Positions 7,181-13,632 of a stretch of DNA of 13,632 nucleotides are shown in pieces. The position numbers and the translations under genes were made by a program. The notes beneath the pieces are model-generated. The model was given only the letters and a program-made list of their open reading frames with translations. It ran no database searches and had not been told where the DNA came from. The stretch is from CAYSND01 sp964642235 (GTDB taxonomy: Bacteria > Bacteroidota > Bacteroidia > Bacteroidales > UBA932). Positions within the stretch are counted from its first letter, which is position 1; the number at the start of each line of letters is the position of its first letter. The stretch covers positions 1-13,632 of the forward strand of contig CAZXOP010000045.1 in the NCBI GenBank assembly GCA_964642235.1, written 5' to 3'.

Positions 7181-8426
7181 GGAAAAATGGATTAAGGCTT
7201 TAAAGGAGAAGGTCTCTAATTACTCAGAACCTGTCGGGGGGGAGGAGTGGTCTAAGATCGAATTAGAGGTTAAGAAGATCTCAAGGGTGAGGTATCGCTA
7301 CTATTTTGCAGCAGCAGCCTCGATTGTAGCACTTTTGGGATTATTTGTAGTAAATAAGGTCTATTTCAATGTTAACGATGTGAAACCATCTGTAGCCGTG
7401 GTAACACCCCCGACAGTTTCTTCTTCTGATTCTTCTAATTCCGATAAAACTACTCTAATGGCGGTGGTTACCGACCCTAATAAGAGTAGGACTATTTCCA
7501 AGAGTTCTGATATTGTTTCAGATTATGAGGTACTTATCCAAAAGGAGATAATTAATCAGACCAAAAATGATGATATAGAGGTTGTTGAGGATAAAGCCAT
7601 TGTAAATGAAGTAGTTAGTTCAGAGCCTAAAAAAGAGGAGAGGAGAGGGGATAATAAAGAGGGTGTGGTAAATGATTTTTCTTGGGGAGAATTAATTGAC
7701 GAACCGATACCTGCAAAAAAGGGTGGGGGTATTGCTTTAGCTTTTGCCGGAGGGCTCTCTAATCCAAATACCTCATCTGCAAATAATCTGCTCTATTCTA
7801 TGTCAGAGAACGCATCTCCATTCTATTCTCCCCCTGCAATATCTGCATTGGCATCTATTAATGGTAGGAATATATCCCAATTTGATGCTTTGAGTAACTC
7901 CTTTATTGATTATAATTATAATTTTAAGGTCCCCATCTCATTTGGACTCTTTATAAGAGGTGGTTTAGGGAGTACGGCTTATTGGGAGAGCGGAGTCTCA
8001 TTAACATCATTGAGTACCTCTATAATTAATAATAGTAATGATGGTAATCAACTTGGAAAATACTCCCTTCTTTATGTGGGGGTTCCTGTCAGATTAGGGT
8101 TTTCTTTCTATTCAAACAAATCATTCTCATCTTATATCTCTTTAGGTGGAGCGATAGATATCCCTATCTCTTATTCTTATAAAGGGGAGCATTTAGTAAT
8201 CAAAGACTCTATGAAGTATTTTGATTTGGTGAAGACCAAAGAGTTTCCTGTTCAATTCTCCTTAAAAGGGGTAGTGGGGTTACAATACTCTTTTTCCCAT
8301 GTTACTGCCATTTTCTTTGAACCGGGGATTGACTATTTCTTCGCGGCCAAAACCCCTCTATCTACCATAAGAACAATGCATCCTTTTAATTTTACCATGC
8401 AGGCAGGTTTAAGATTTTCTCTATAA
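7167..8426 (+). CDS. Membrane-anchored beta-barrel protein, likely anti-sigma partner
   Basis: This 419-residue protein has an unusual layout: a charged cytoplasmic N-terminus (1-44, MSNGEEKWIKALKEKV...WSKIELEV), one membrane helix (about 46-64, FAAAASIVALLGLFVVNKV), a polar linker rich in Ser, Thr, Lys and Glu (about 70-185), and a C-terminal domain (about 187-419) of alternating beta strands ending MQAGLRFSL, like Bacteroidota PorT-type outer-membrane barrels. There is no signal-peptidase site after the helix. Overlap with the sigma gene and a short tail before one helix suggest it holds the sigma factor at the inner membrane; the barrel could sit in the outer membrane and sense its state. 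That role is inference: I see no recognised ASD or zinc (HxxxCxxC) anti-sigma motif. Similar sigma/barrel pairs are common in Bacteroidota. The next gene starts 71 bases later from its own promoter. Confidence 0.75.
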   Translation: MSNGEEKWIKALKEKVSNYSEPVGGEEWSKIELEVKKISRVRYRYYFAAAASIVALLGLFVVNKVYFNVNDVKPSVAVVTPPTVSSSDSSNSDKTTLMAVVTDPNKSRTISKSSDIVSDYEVLIQKEIINQTKNDDIEVVEDKAIVNEVVSSEPKKEERRGDNKEGVVNDFSWGELIDEPIPAKKGGGIALAFAGGLSNPNTSSANNLLYSMSENASPFYSPPAISALASINGRNISQFDALSNSFIDYNYNFKVPISFGLFIRGGLGSTAYWESGVSLTSLSTSIINNSNDGNQLGKYSLLYVGVPVRLGFSFYSNKSFSSYISLGGAIDIPISYSYKGEHLVIKDSMKYFDLVKTKEFPVQFSLKGVVGLQYSFSHVTAIFFEPGIDYFFAAKTPLSTIRTMHPFNFTMQAGLRFSL

Positions 8427-8442
8427 ACTAATAAAAATAGTT
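8426..8442. promoter_or_regulatory. Putative BlaI operator 1
   Basis: AACTA-N7-TAGTT, a perfect 5-base-arm dyad. It starts at the last base of the preceding stop codon and its right arm touches the TTG -33 element at 8441-8443. Its centre is 21 bases from that of operator 2. Confidence 0.55.
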
Positions 8443-8470
8443 GCATAACTAAAAAATATAGTTATCTTTG
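8441..8470 (+). promoter_or_regulatory. Promoter of the BlaI-M56-TPR operon
   Basis: TTG (8441-8443), a 19-base spacer and TATCTTTG (8463-8470) match the Bacteroidota -33/-7 pattern. Transcription would start near 8477, giving a leader of about 20 bases. The promoter is covered by three inverted repeats, fitting negative autoregulation. Confidence 0.75.
8445..8465. promoter_or_regulatory. Putative BlaI operator 2
   Basis: ATAACTA-N7-TAGTTAT, a perfect 7-base-arm dyad with the same core and spacing as operator 1. It fills the spacer between the -33 and -7 elements and overlaps the -7, so a bound repressor would block RNA polymerase. Confidence 0.6.
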
Positions 8471-8478
8471 TTTCGTAA

Positions 8479-8494
8479 TTACTAAAAATAGTAA
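8479..8494. promoter_or_regulatory. Putative BlaI operator 3
   Basis: TTACTA-N4-TAGTAA, a perfect 6-base-arm dyad just downstream of the predicted transcription start and ending 3 bases before the ATG. It shares ACTA...TAGT with the other two but has a 4-base centre instead of 7, so it may be a lower-affinity or different site. Confidence 0.45.
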
Positions 8495-8497
8495 GAT

Positions 8498-8872
8498 ATG
8501 AGTACAAAGATTAATTATAAATTAACAGCAAAAGAGGAGGAGTTGATGAACTTCTTCTGGGAAAAAGGGGCACTTTTCGTAAGGGAGTTACTCGATTTTT
8601 ATGATGAACCCAAACCCCACTTTAATACTCTTTCCACTATTGTGAGGGGGTTGGAGGAGAAAGGGTTGTTATCCCATAACTCTTTCGGGAATACATATCA
8701 GTATTATGCAGTCGTAAGTAGTGAGCAGTTTAAGAATGAGTCATTGAAATCTTTTATTGGGAAATATTACAATAATTCCCCATTTAGTGCTGTCTCCTCA
8801 TTGGTGGAGGAGGAGAATCTCTCCGTTGAGGAGTTAAAAAAACTTATCGAAATCATAGAAAAAAAGCAATAG
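8498..8872 (+). CDS. BlaI/MecI-family transcriptional repressor
   Basis: This 124-residue winged-helix protein has the BlaI/MecI/CopY layout: an N-terminal DNA-binding domain (about 6-75, LTAKEEELMNFFWEKGALFVRELLDFY, then the recognition segment HFNTLSTIVRGLEEKGLLSHNSFGNTYQYYAVVS) and a helical C-terminal dimerisation part (about 78-124). In this family the repressor dimer sits on dyads at its own promoter and is released when a partner membrane protease is activated, leading to its cleavage. The partner gene starts 3 bases downstream. The three inverted repeats around its promoter are candidate operators. No beta-lactamase or penicillin-binding-protein gene is nearby, so I do not infer an antibiotic-resistance role. 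Many Bacteroidota carry such pairs with unknown inducers. Confidence 0.92.
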   Translation: MSTKINYKLTAKEEELMNFFWEKGALFVRELLDFYDEPKPHFNTLSTIVRGLEEKGLLSHNSFGNTYQYYAVVSSEQFKNESLKSFIGKYYNNSPFSAVSSLVEEENLSVEELKKLIEIIEKKQ

Positions 8873-8875
8873 AGT

Positions 8876-10285
8876 ATGGGAGCAATAATGGTCTATATTA
8901 TAAAGGTCTCTTTATTGTCAGTTGTTTTTTTAATATTCAATAATTTGATTTTCAGCAGAGATACTTTTCATAAATTCAATAGGATAACTTTACTCCTTAT
9001 TATCCCATTTTCTCTTATTCTTCCATTGATTGATCTTAATTCCCTCCAATCTCTTTTTCGGACGGCGGAAGGTCATGCGGAGGGGGGAAGTTTAACTATT
9101 TCGGGTATTGCCTCAGGAGGGGAGGTCTCTCTTTTACCGGTGGTGGTGCTTTGGATTATGAGGGTATATCTTTTTTGTGCATTGTTCTTTGCGGTAAAAT
9201 ATCTCTACGCTTATTTAAAATTGTTCTTTTTCATACTCCCTAAGAAGAGTGATCTATGCTCTGCCAAGGGTCTCTCTGCGAAGGAAGAGGGGTATTTAGA
9301 ACTGCTTGAGGGGTGCAAGAAGAGGGTAGGGTATAGTGGTAGGATACATTTGGTGCGACATCGTGGGGAGTCTGCCCCTTTTAGTTGGATGAATTATATT
9401 GTTATTTCAGAGTCTGATTTGGAAGAGGATGGGAGAGAGATATTAATTCATGAAATTTCTCATATTAAGGGGAGGGACTCATGGGATCTAATTCTTATAG
9501 ATTTGTTTATTATATTTCAATGGTTCAATCCGGCTTCGTGGCTACTAAAGCACTCTCTGCAGCAAGTACACGAGTATAAAGCTGATGAATCGGTTATTAA
9601 TTCAGGCATCGATGCAAAACAATATCAATTATTATTAATTAAAAAAGCTGTTGGACAGCGTCTCTACTCGATGGCCAACAGCTTTAACCACAGTAAGTTA
9701 AAAAACAGAATTACTATGATGTTAAAAGAAAAATCAAACAAATGGGGGTATGCAAAGTTTGCTTATGCTCTCCCTCTGGCATTTTTGGCTCTATCGGCAT
9801 TTGCCACCCCGAAAGTCTCTGCTAAGTTTAACGAGATTTCATCAGCCAAAGTTACTCAAATTTCTGAAAATAGTGCTATCTTTGAGGAGAAAAGTGCTAT
9901 TGAAGTCCCTACTCCTAAGGAGGAGGCTATTGTAGAAGTTGCCGTTCCTCAGGAAAAGGATGAACCTATCCCTTTTGCAATTGTTGAAGAAAAGCCTACC
10001 TTTAATGGTGGTGATGCTAATAGTTTTTCCACATGGGTAAATGAGCAGTTGGTCTATCCTGCTGAGGCTTTCAAGAAGAATGTTCAGGGAAGAGTAACGC
10101 TTCAATTCACTGTAAACAGCGATGGAGCAGTCTCTAATGTGAAGGTATTAAGAGGTGTTTCCAAGGAGTTGGACGCTGAGGCTGTAAGGGTGGTAAAACT
10201 CTCTCCTAAATGGACTCCGGGAAAACAGAAAGGGAAACCCGTTAGTGTAATTTATAATTTTCCGATCATTTTTATGTTAAAGTAA
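8876..10285 (+). CDS. M56 (BlaR1-type) membrane metallopeptidase with TonB C-terminal domain
   Basis: This 469-residue sensor-protease has hydrophobic helices near 7-25, 36-52, 87-120, 203-222 and 296-311. The M56 zinc site is in the middle: H-E-I-S-H at 192-196 (H192, H196 ligands, E193 catalytic), with the downstream HEYKADE (232-238) supplying the third ligand, probably E233. After the last helix comes a proline- and glutamate-rich periplasmic stretch (about 312-375) and a TonB C-terminal domain (about 385-469, YPAEAFKKNVQGRVTLQFTVNSDG ... AVRVVKLSPKWTPG). The penicillin-binding sensor domain of true BlaR1 is missing. By analogy with BlaR1 it should cut or trigger loss of the adjacent repressor on a signal reaching its periplasmic part. 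The start could instead be the in-frame ATG at 8888, where GGGAG lies just upstream. The stop shares one base with the next gene. Confidence 0.9.
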   Translation: MGAIMVYIIKVSLLSVVFLIFNNLIFSRDTFHKFNRITLLLIIPFSLILPLIDLNSLQSLFRTAEGHAEGGSLTISGIASGGEVSLLPVVVLWIMRVYLFCALFFAVKYLYAYLKLFFFILPKKSDLCSAKGLSAKEEGYLELLEGCKKRVGYSGRIHLVRHRGESAPFSWMNYIVISESDLEEDGREILIHEISHIKGRDSWDLILIDLFIIFQWFNPASWLLKHSLQQVHEYKADESVINSGIDAKQYQLLLIKKAVGQRLYSMANSFNHSKLKNRITMMLKEKSNKWGYAKFAYALPLAFLALSAFATPKVSAKFNEISSAKVTQISENSAIFEEKSAIEVPTPKEEAIVEVAVPQEKDEPIPFAIVEEKPTFNGGDANSFSTWVNEQLVYPAEAFKKNVQGRVTLQFTVNSDGAVSNVKVLRGVSKELDAEAVRVVKLSPKWTPGKQKGKPVSVIYNFPIIFMLK

Positions 10286-11559
10286 TGAGGTTTTTCTTAA
10301 CATTAACTATCTGTATAATTTCCTTAAACCTCGGCGCCCAGAAAGGTGATATAAAACTCTTGATGAGAAATTCTGATTATCAAGGAGCAATCCTATTAAT
10401 AGACACCAAATTAAGGGATAATTCACTTTTGAAAGAAGAAATTAGGACGCTTTATATACAGAGAGTTAATTGCTTAAAGAAAATGTATCATTATGAGGAG
10501 GCTGTGCGCTCTCTGCATCAATATAACACCCTCTATTCAAATATTGCGGACGGATTAGATTTCGAAATGTATTCTGAACTTGCAGAGTGCTATTCTCTAA
10601 ATGGAGACTTAGAGGACGCATTAGCTTGTTATGCACTTCTCTCGGCTGCAAATCAAAGTAATAGCTATTTTACTATTCAGAAAAGTTATCTTCTTTATAG
10701 AATGGAAGACTATAAAAGCTCTATAGCTGAGGCAAAGAGTTTAATATCTAATAATGGGAGTTCTCTCCCTCTATTGTCGCTTGTTGGGAATAGTTATAAT
10801 GTTATGGGAATGAGGGATTCCGCACTTGTATATTATGATAAGTGTCTTGAAATTAGCCCTTTTAACGAAAATATTATAAATAATAAATCAGCTATTTTGC
10901 TTGCTGAAAAAAGGTATGATGAAGTAATCGGACTGGTTGAAAAATATTTATTAGAAGTGCCTGACAATATAGTAATTAATAAAATTTATGGAGTCACTCT
11001 TTATCTTAAAAAAAACTATGTTAAGTCATCGAATATTTTTAACAAACTAATATCCTTAGGGTATGAATCTTATGATGTCTATTATTATTTAGGGATGAAC
11101 TATTTTTTATTGGAAAAAAAATATGAAGCTGATACCGTTTTTAAGAAAGCCTATCAGATTGACTCCTCTAAGGTAGATTTGGTCTATTATTATGCAGCAT
11201 CAAAGGGTTGGAAACAATATAAGTTCGATGAGTCAAAGAGACTATATGATAAAGCTATTAAGATGTTAGCTCAAGATAGTGTTATGCTACATAAGGTGTA
11301 TGTGGGGTATGCTCTCGGCTACTATAATACTATGCAATATGAAAAAGCTATAGATAGTTATAAAAACTCTCTAACTTTTAATCCATCCTATCATTCTGCT
11401 CTTGTCTCTATTGGGTATTGTTATGAGTTGATGAAGAACTATAAGGAAGCTCTACATTATTATAAGCTTTTCCTCTCTAAAAAACTATCTGATAGTGACA
11501 AGAAGTCAACAGAAGCGCGGATAGAGAGGGTTAAAGGGGAGCTTTTTTGGGAGCAATAA
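10285..11559 (+). CDS. Exported tetratricopeptide-repeat protein
   Basis: This 424-residue protein has a cleavable signal peptide (MRFFLTLTICIISLNLGA, cut near residue 18-19) and then consists almost wholly of TPR helices. Clear repeats are near 162-195 (LVGNSYNVMGMRDSALVYYDKCLEISP), 264-298 (YYYLGMNYFLLEKKYEADTVFKKAYQID) and 335-402 (two in a row, ending NYKEALHYYKLFLSKKL). Weaker ones fill the rest. It has no catalytic motif, and TPRs usually bind other proteins. It is the third gene of the BlaI-M56 operon, starting on the last base of the previous stop (TAATG), which points to tight coupling. A periplasmic partner for the M56-TonB protein is a reasonable guess but is not shown by the sequence. 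Its last 29 bases overlap the convergent transporter gene. Confidence 0.85.
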   Translation: MRFFLTLTICIISLNLGAQKGDIKLLMRNSDYQGAILLIDTKLRDNSLLKEEIRTLYIQRVNCLKKMYHYEEAVRSLHQYNTLYSNIADGLDFEMYSELAECYSLNGDLEDALACYALLSAANQSNSYFTIQKSYLLYRMEDYKSSIAEAKSLISNNGSSLPLLSLVGNSYNVMGMRDSALVYYDKCLEISPFNENIINNKSAILLAEKRYDEVIGLVEKYLLEVPDNIVINKIYGVTLYLKKNYVKSSNIFNKLISLGYESYDVYYYLGMNYFLLEKKYEADTVFKKAYQIDSSKVDLVYYYAASKGWKQYKFDESKRLYDKAIKMLAQDSVMLHKVYVGYALGYYNTMQYEKAIDSYKNSLTFNPSYHSALVSIGYCYELMKNYKEALHYYKLFLSKKLSDSDKKSTEARIERVKGELFWEQ

Positions 11560-12868
11560 ATTTATTATAAAGTGCAAGTGCTATCATACTTACGGCTCCA
11601 AGGGAGGCGAAAATGAGGAAGAATGTGGAGGGACTCTGTAGTTCCTCCACATATTTTACATAGAGTGCAGCACCCATAAATCCTCCGACACTGCTCCCTA
11701 TTACTCCATAAAGGAAAGCATAACCCATGTAGAGAGCCTTCTTATCGGGAGGTGCAATCATTCCGACATAGGAGTTGTATTTAGGGTGAGCTGTCATCTC
11801 TCCAAGAGTAAAGGTTATGATACCGGCTATAAAGAGCCATGCCGACTGTGAAATGGAGAGAATTACCATTCCAAGTACTCCGAATCCTATTCCGACTATC
11901 ATAGTGGGGAGAGCCGGAGTTCTCTGAACTATTTTGGAAACAAAGAGTTGAAGTAGGATTATAACTCCTGCTGTTACTACTGTCACATGCTCCACATCGA
12001 AGTGCCATGAAGGGTTCTCTATGAATAGTGATAGGAAGGAGTTTACGGCATTGTTTACGGGTGTCATATCGAGGTACTCGTTTACATACCAGAGAACGGT
12101 GCCATACATCTGAAAATAGAGAATCCAGAAGATGGAATAGAGGAGTACCATTATAAGGAATCTCCAGTCTTTTATAACCAGAAACATCTCCTTAAAGACT
12201 TGAGCAATGGTTTTGGTATTCTTGGGAGCGTTTTTTCCAAGCTGCTCTCCTATAAGTTTTGGTTCACGGTATATAAAAGTATTGATTAGAAGGAGAAGAA
12301 TCGAAATCGAGGCAGAGAGGAAGAAGATATAACTGTAGGAGTATTGTTTTAGATATGGGATAAGGATTAAAGGGAAAAGGAAAGCACCGAGGTTTATTGA
12401 CCAGTAGAATATTCCGAAGCCGAGCCCGGAGTTCTTTTCATTGGTGTTCTTGGCTATTGTCCCTGAAATTACAGGTTTGAAAAAACCTGCACCAAGTGCC
12501 ATTATCACGAGTGAGGAGAAGATTATTCCATAGCTCGAAGGGAGACCGGCGAAGTGCCTTGTGGAGAAGATTCCGGTTAGGCCATAACCAACTATCATGC
12601 AGGAGAATGCGAAGAAGAGGGTATTGCGGTAGCCGTACCTATCTGCGATTGCTCCTGCGACTATTGGAAGGAAATAGAGAAGTGGGGGGATGGTACCGAG
12701 GATTGCTCCAACCTGTTCTTTGCTGAAACCCATCCCTCCGGAGTCAATTCCGAGGATGAGAAATACCGATAGGATTGACATCATTCCGTAGTATGAACCT
12801 CTTTCGAAGAACTCCATTACGATGGCTACCCAGAAATTTTTTGTAAACTTAGATGAAGATCTATTCAT
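11531..12868 (-). CDS. POT/PTR-family peptide:proton symporter
   Basis: This inner-membrane transporter (445 residues from the chosen start, with about 12 or more helices) belongs to the proton-dependent oligopeptide family within the major facilitator superfamily, which imports di- and tripeptides with protons. The first helix carries the proton-coupling motif E-x-x-E-R (EFFERGSYYGM), and the second and third helices carry the family signature GAIADRYGYRNT. Further family features are FFKPVISGTIAKN and FYWSINLGAFLFPL. An in-frame ATG at 12892 would give 8 more residues, but it lies inside the predicted -7 element (12890-12897) and would be upstream of the transcript start. MNRSSSKFTKNFW at 12868 is therefore preferred. 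The exact substrate is unknown. The 3' end overlaps the TPR gene by 29 bases. Confidence 0.9.
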   Translation of the reverse strand: MNRSSSKFTKNFWVAIVMEFFERGSYYGMMSILSVFLILGIDSGGMGFSKEQVGAILGTIPPLLYFLPIVAGAIADRYGYRNTLFFAFSCMIVGYGLTGIFSTRHFAGLPSSYGIIFSSLVIMALGAGFFKPVISGTIAKNTNEKNSGLGFGIFYWSINLGAFLFPLILIPYLKQYSYSYIFFLSASISILLLLINTFIYREPKLIGEQLGKNAPKNTKTIAQVFKEMFLVIKDWRFLIMVLLYSIFWILYFQMYGTVLWYVNEYLDMTPVNNAVNSFLSLFIENPSWHFDVEHVTVVTAGVIILLQLFVSKIVQRTPALPTMIVGIGFGVLGMVILSISQSAWLFIAGIITFTLGEMTAHPKYNSYVGMIAPPDKKALYMGYAFLYGVIGSSVGGFMGAALYVKYVEELQSPSTFFLIFASLGAVSMIALALYNKFIAPKKAPL

Positions 12869-12889
12869 GTTTATTACCTCTATGATGGA

Positions 12890-12897
12890 CAAAGATA
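12890..12897 (-). promoter_or_regulatory. -7 element for the POT transporter gene; decides its start
   Basis: Read on the minus strand this is TATCTTTG, an exact TAnnTTTG match. Transcription would begin about 7 bases downstream (near 12883), leaving a leader of about 15 bases before the ATG at 12868 and excluding the ATG at 12892. No clear -33 TTTG is seen at the expected distance. Confidence 0.6.
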
Positions 12898-12937
12898 TAT
12901 AAAATTGATAAGCTTGTTTTAGTTAGGTGAATTTTAT

Positions 12938-12968
12938 TTTGAAATCAAAGAAATAGTAACTACTTTTG
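12938..12968 (+). promoter_or_regulatory. Strong Bacteroidota promoter for rpsA
   Basis: TTTG (12938-12941), 19 bases, then TACTTTTG (12961-12968) is the best consensus match in the window. Transcription would start near 12975, giving a leader of about 53 bases. A strong promoter suits a ribosomal protein gene. Confidence 0.8.
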
Positions 12969-12971
12969 CAC

Positions 12972-12984
12972 CCTTTCCGAAAGG
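12972..12984 (+). repeat. Dyad at the start of the rpsA transcript
   Basis: CCTTTC-C-GAAAGG is a perfect 6-base-arm inverted repeat directly after the -7 element, spanning the predicted transcription start. If transcribed in full it could form a 5-base-pair stem with a 3-base loop at the 5' end of the mRNA. As DNA it could be an operator. Confidence 0.4.
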
Positions 12985-13027
12985 AATTATCAATAAAGTC
13001 TAACTACTTGTTTGTAAATTAATTATT

Positions 13028-13632
13028 ATGACAAAAGAAAAAGAAATCATCGAAGTGGAAGAGGTAGTAGTGCCTAAAATCCGCAAAGAAGAGGAGTCCC
13101 TCGAGGCTTATGTCGAAGAAGCCCCCGCGATCGTGGACGCCACTAAAAAAAGAAAAAGCAATGCATCTATCCCTGTTGACAAATTTGACTGGGATGCTTT
13201 TGAACAAGATGCTGAATACGACCTCGACAAGAGTGTTGTAGAAGAGAGTTATAATCAGACACTTTCTAAAGTTATCGAAAATGACGTAGTAGAGGGTGTT
13301 GTGATGGCAATGAACAAAAGAGAAGTTCTTGTAAATATCGGTTACAAGAGCGAAGGTGTTATCAACATTGCAGAGTTCCGTTATACCCCTGATCTTAAAG
13401 TGGGTGATAAAGTGGAAGTTTATGTTGAAACTACCGAAGATAAGAAAGGACAGCTTATCCTTTCACACAGAAAAGCACATTCACTCCGTTCATGGGATAG
13501 AGTAAATGAGGCTTTCGAAAAAGACGAAGTGGTTAAAGGGTATGTTAAATGCCGCACTAAGGGGGGTATGATAGTCGATGTATTCGGAATCGAGGCCTTC
13601 TTGCCCGGTTCTCAGATCGATGTTAAACCTAT
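13028..13632 (+). CDS. rpsA: 30S ribosomal protein S1, 5' part
   Basis: S1 is the largest small-subunit ribosomal protein; it binds mRNA and helps initiation, which matters in a lineage that seldom uses Shine-Dalgarno pairing. The visible 201 codons stay open to the window end, so the gene is cut off by the window, not broken. A long, charged, acid-rich N-terminus (1-75) is followed by the first S1 (OB-fold) domain (about 84-148, NDVVEGVVMAMNKREVLVNIGYKSEGVI ... LILSHRKA) and the start of the second (from about 167, EVVKGYVKCRTKGGMIVDVFGIEAFLPGSQID). Family members in Bacteroidota have about 600 residues and six S1 domains. The start is the ATG in a purine-poor, A/T-rich context with no Shine-Dalgarno, typical here. 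The gene is divergent from the POT transporter and has its own strong promoter. Confidence 0.95.
   Translation, partial: MTKEKEIIEVEEVVVPKIRKEEESLEAYVEEAPAIVDATKKRKSNASIPVDKFDWDAFEQDAEYDLDKSVVEESYNQTLSKVIENDVVEGVVMAMNKREVLVNIGYKSEGVINIAEFRYTPDLKVGDKVEVYVETTEDKKGQLILSHRKAHSLRSWDRVNEAFEKDEVVKGYVKCRTKGGMIVDVFGIEAFLPGSQIDVKP

Noticed and set aside
8498..10285. Beta-lactam resistance regulator pair
   Set aside because: The protease lacks the penicillin-binding sensor domain, and no beta-lactamase or PBP gene is in the window.
11555..11566. AATAAATTTATT palindrome as a bidirectional terminator between the TPR and POT genes
   Set aside because: It has no GC stem and no loop; a 12-base A/T palindrome is unremarkable in this composition.
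12496..12726. Plus-strand open frame opposite the POT transporter
   Set aside because: The product is arginine-rich and low-complexity, as expected for a shadow of a hydrophobic gene.
13019..13207. Minus-strand open frame over the start of rpsA
   Set aside because: The phenylalanine-rich product is the reverse of the Lys/Glu-rich S1 N-terminus.

Overview
The window looks like a stretch of AT-rich chromosome from a member of the Bacteroidota, most likely Bacteroidales. Three kinds of evidence support this. Several promoters follow the lineage-specific pattern TTTG / N18-20 / TAnnTTTG, most start codons lack a Shine-Dalgarno sequence, and the families are typical: a NigD-like lipoprotein, a BlaI repressor with an M56-TonB sensor, an ECF sigma factor followed by a membrane-anchored beta-barrel protein, and an S1 protein with a long acidic N-terminus. 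The genus cannot be named from this sequence. There are no rRNA or tRNA genes, insertion sequences, CRISPR arrays or phage genes, and no gene-free stretch longer than about 160 bases.

Region 1 (24-5808, all + strand) is densely packed housekeeping and transport: recR (recombinational repair), a sodium:solute symporter, mntP (manganese efflux), mqnA (chorismate dehydratase of the futalosine menaquinone route), corA (Mg2+/divalent cation channel) and ahcY (S-adenosylhomocysteine hydrolase). Gaps are 2-3 bases, except before mqnA, which has its own promoter, and before corA, where an inverted repeat covers the mqnA stop codon. The ahcY product is the short form resembling Thermotoga and archaeal enzymes, not the longer form with a K-P-x-x-Y-R-Y tail.

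Region 2 (5805-11559) is an envelope-signalling block. A NigD-like lipoprotein gene (- strand) is divergent from an ECF sigma factor gene, and their two -7 elements lie 14 bases apart, bracketed by a dyad. The sigma gene overlaps a gene for a protein with a short cytoplasmic tail, one membrane helix, a polar linker and a C-terminal outer-membrane-type beta-barrel, which I infer to be its anti-sigma partner. Next comes a BlaI-type repressor gene preceded by three ACTA...TAGT inverted repeats around its promoter, then an M56 (BlaR1-type) membrane metalloprotease with a TonB C-terminal domain in place of a penicillin sensor, then an exported TPR protein. The last three genes are 1-3 bases apart or overlapping and form an operon.

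Region 3 (11531-13632) holds a POT/PTR-family peptide:proton symporter gene on the - strand, whose 3' end overlaps the TPR gene by 29 bases, and the divergent rpsA gene (ribosomal protein S1), which runs off the end of the window behind a near-perfect Bacteroidota promoter.

I found no clearly unprecedented system. The best leads are the helically phased operators before the BlaI gene, the trans-envelope sigma partner and its divergent lipoprotein, and the short-form AhcY.
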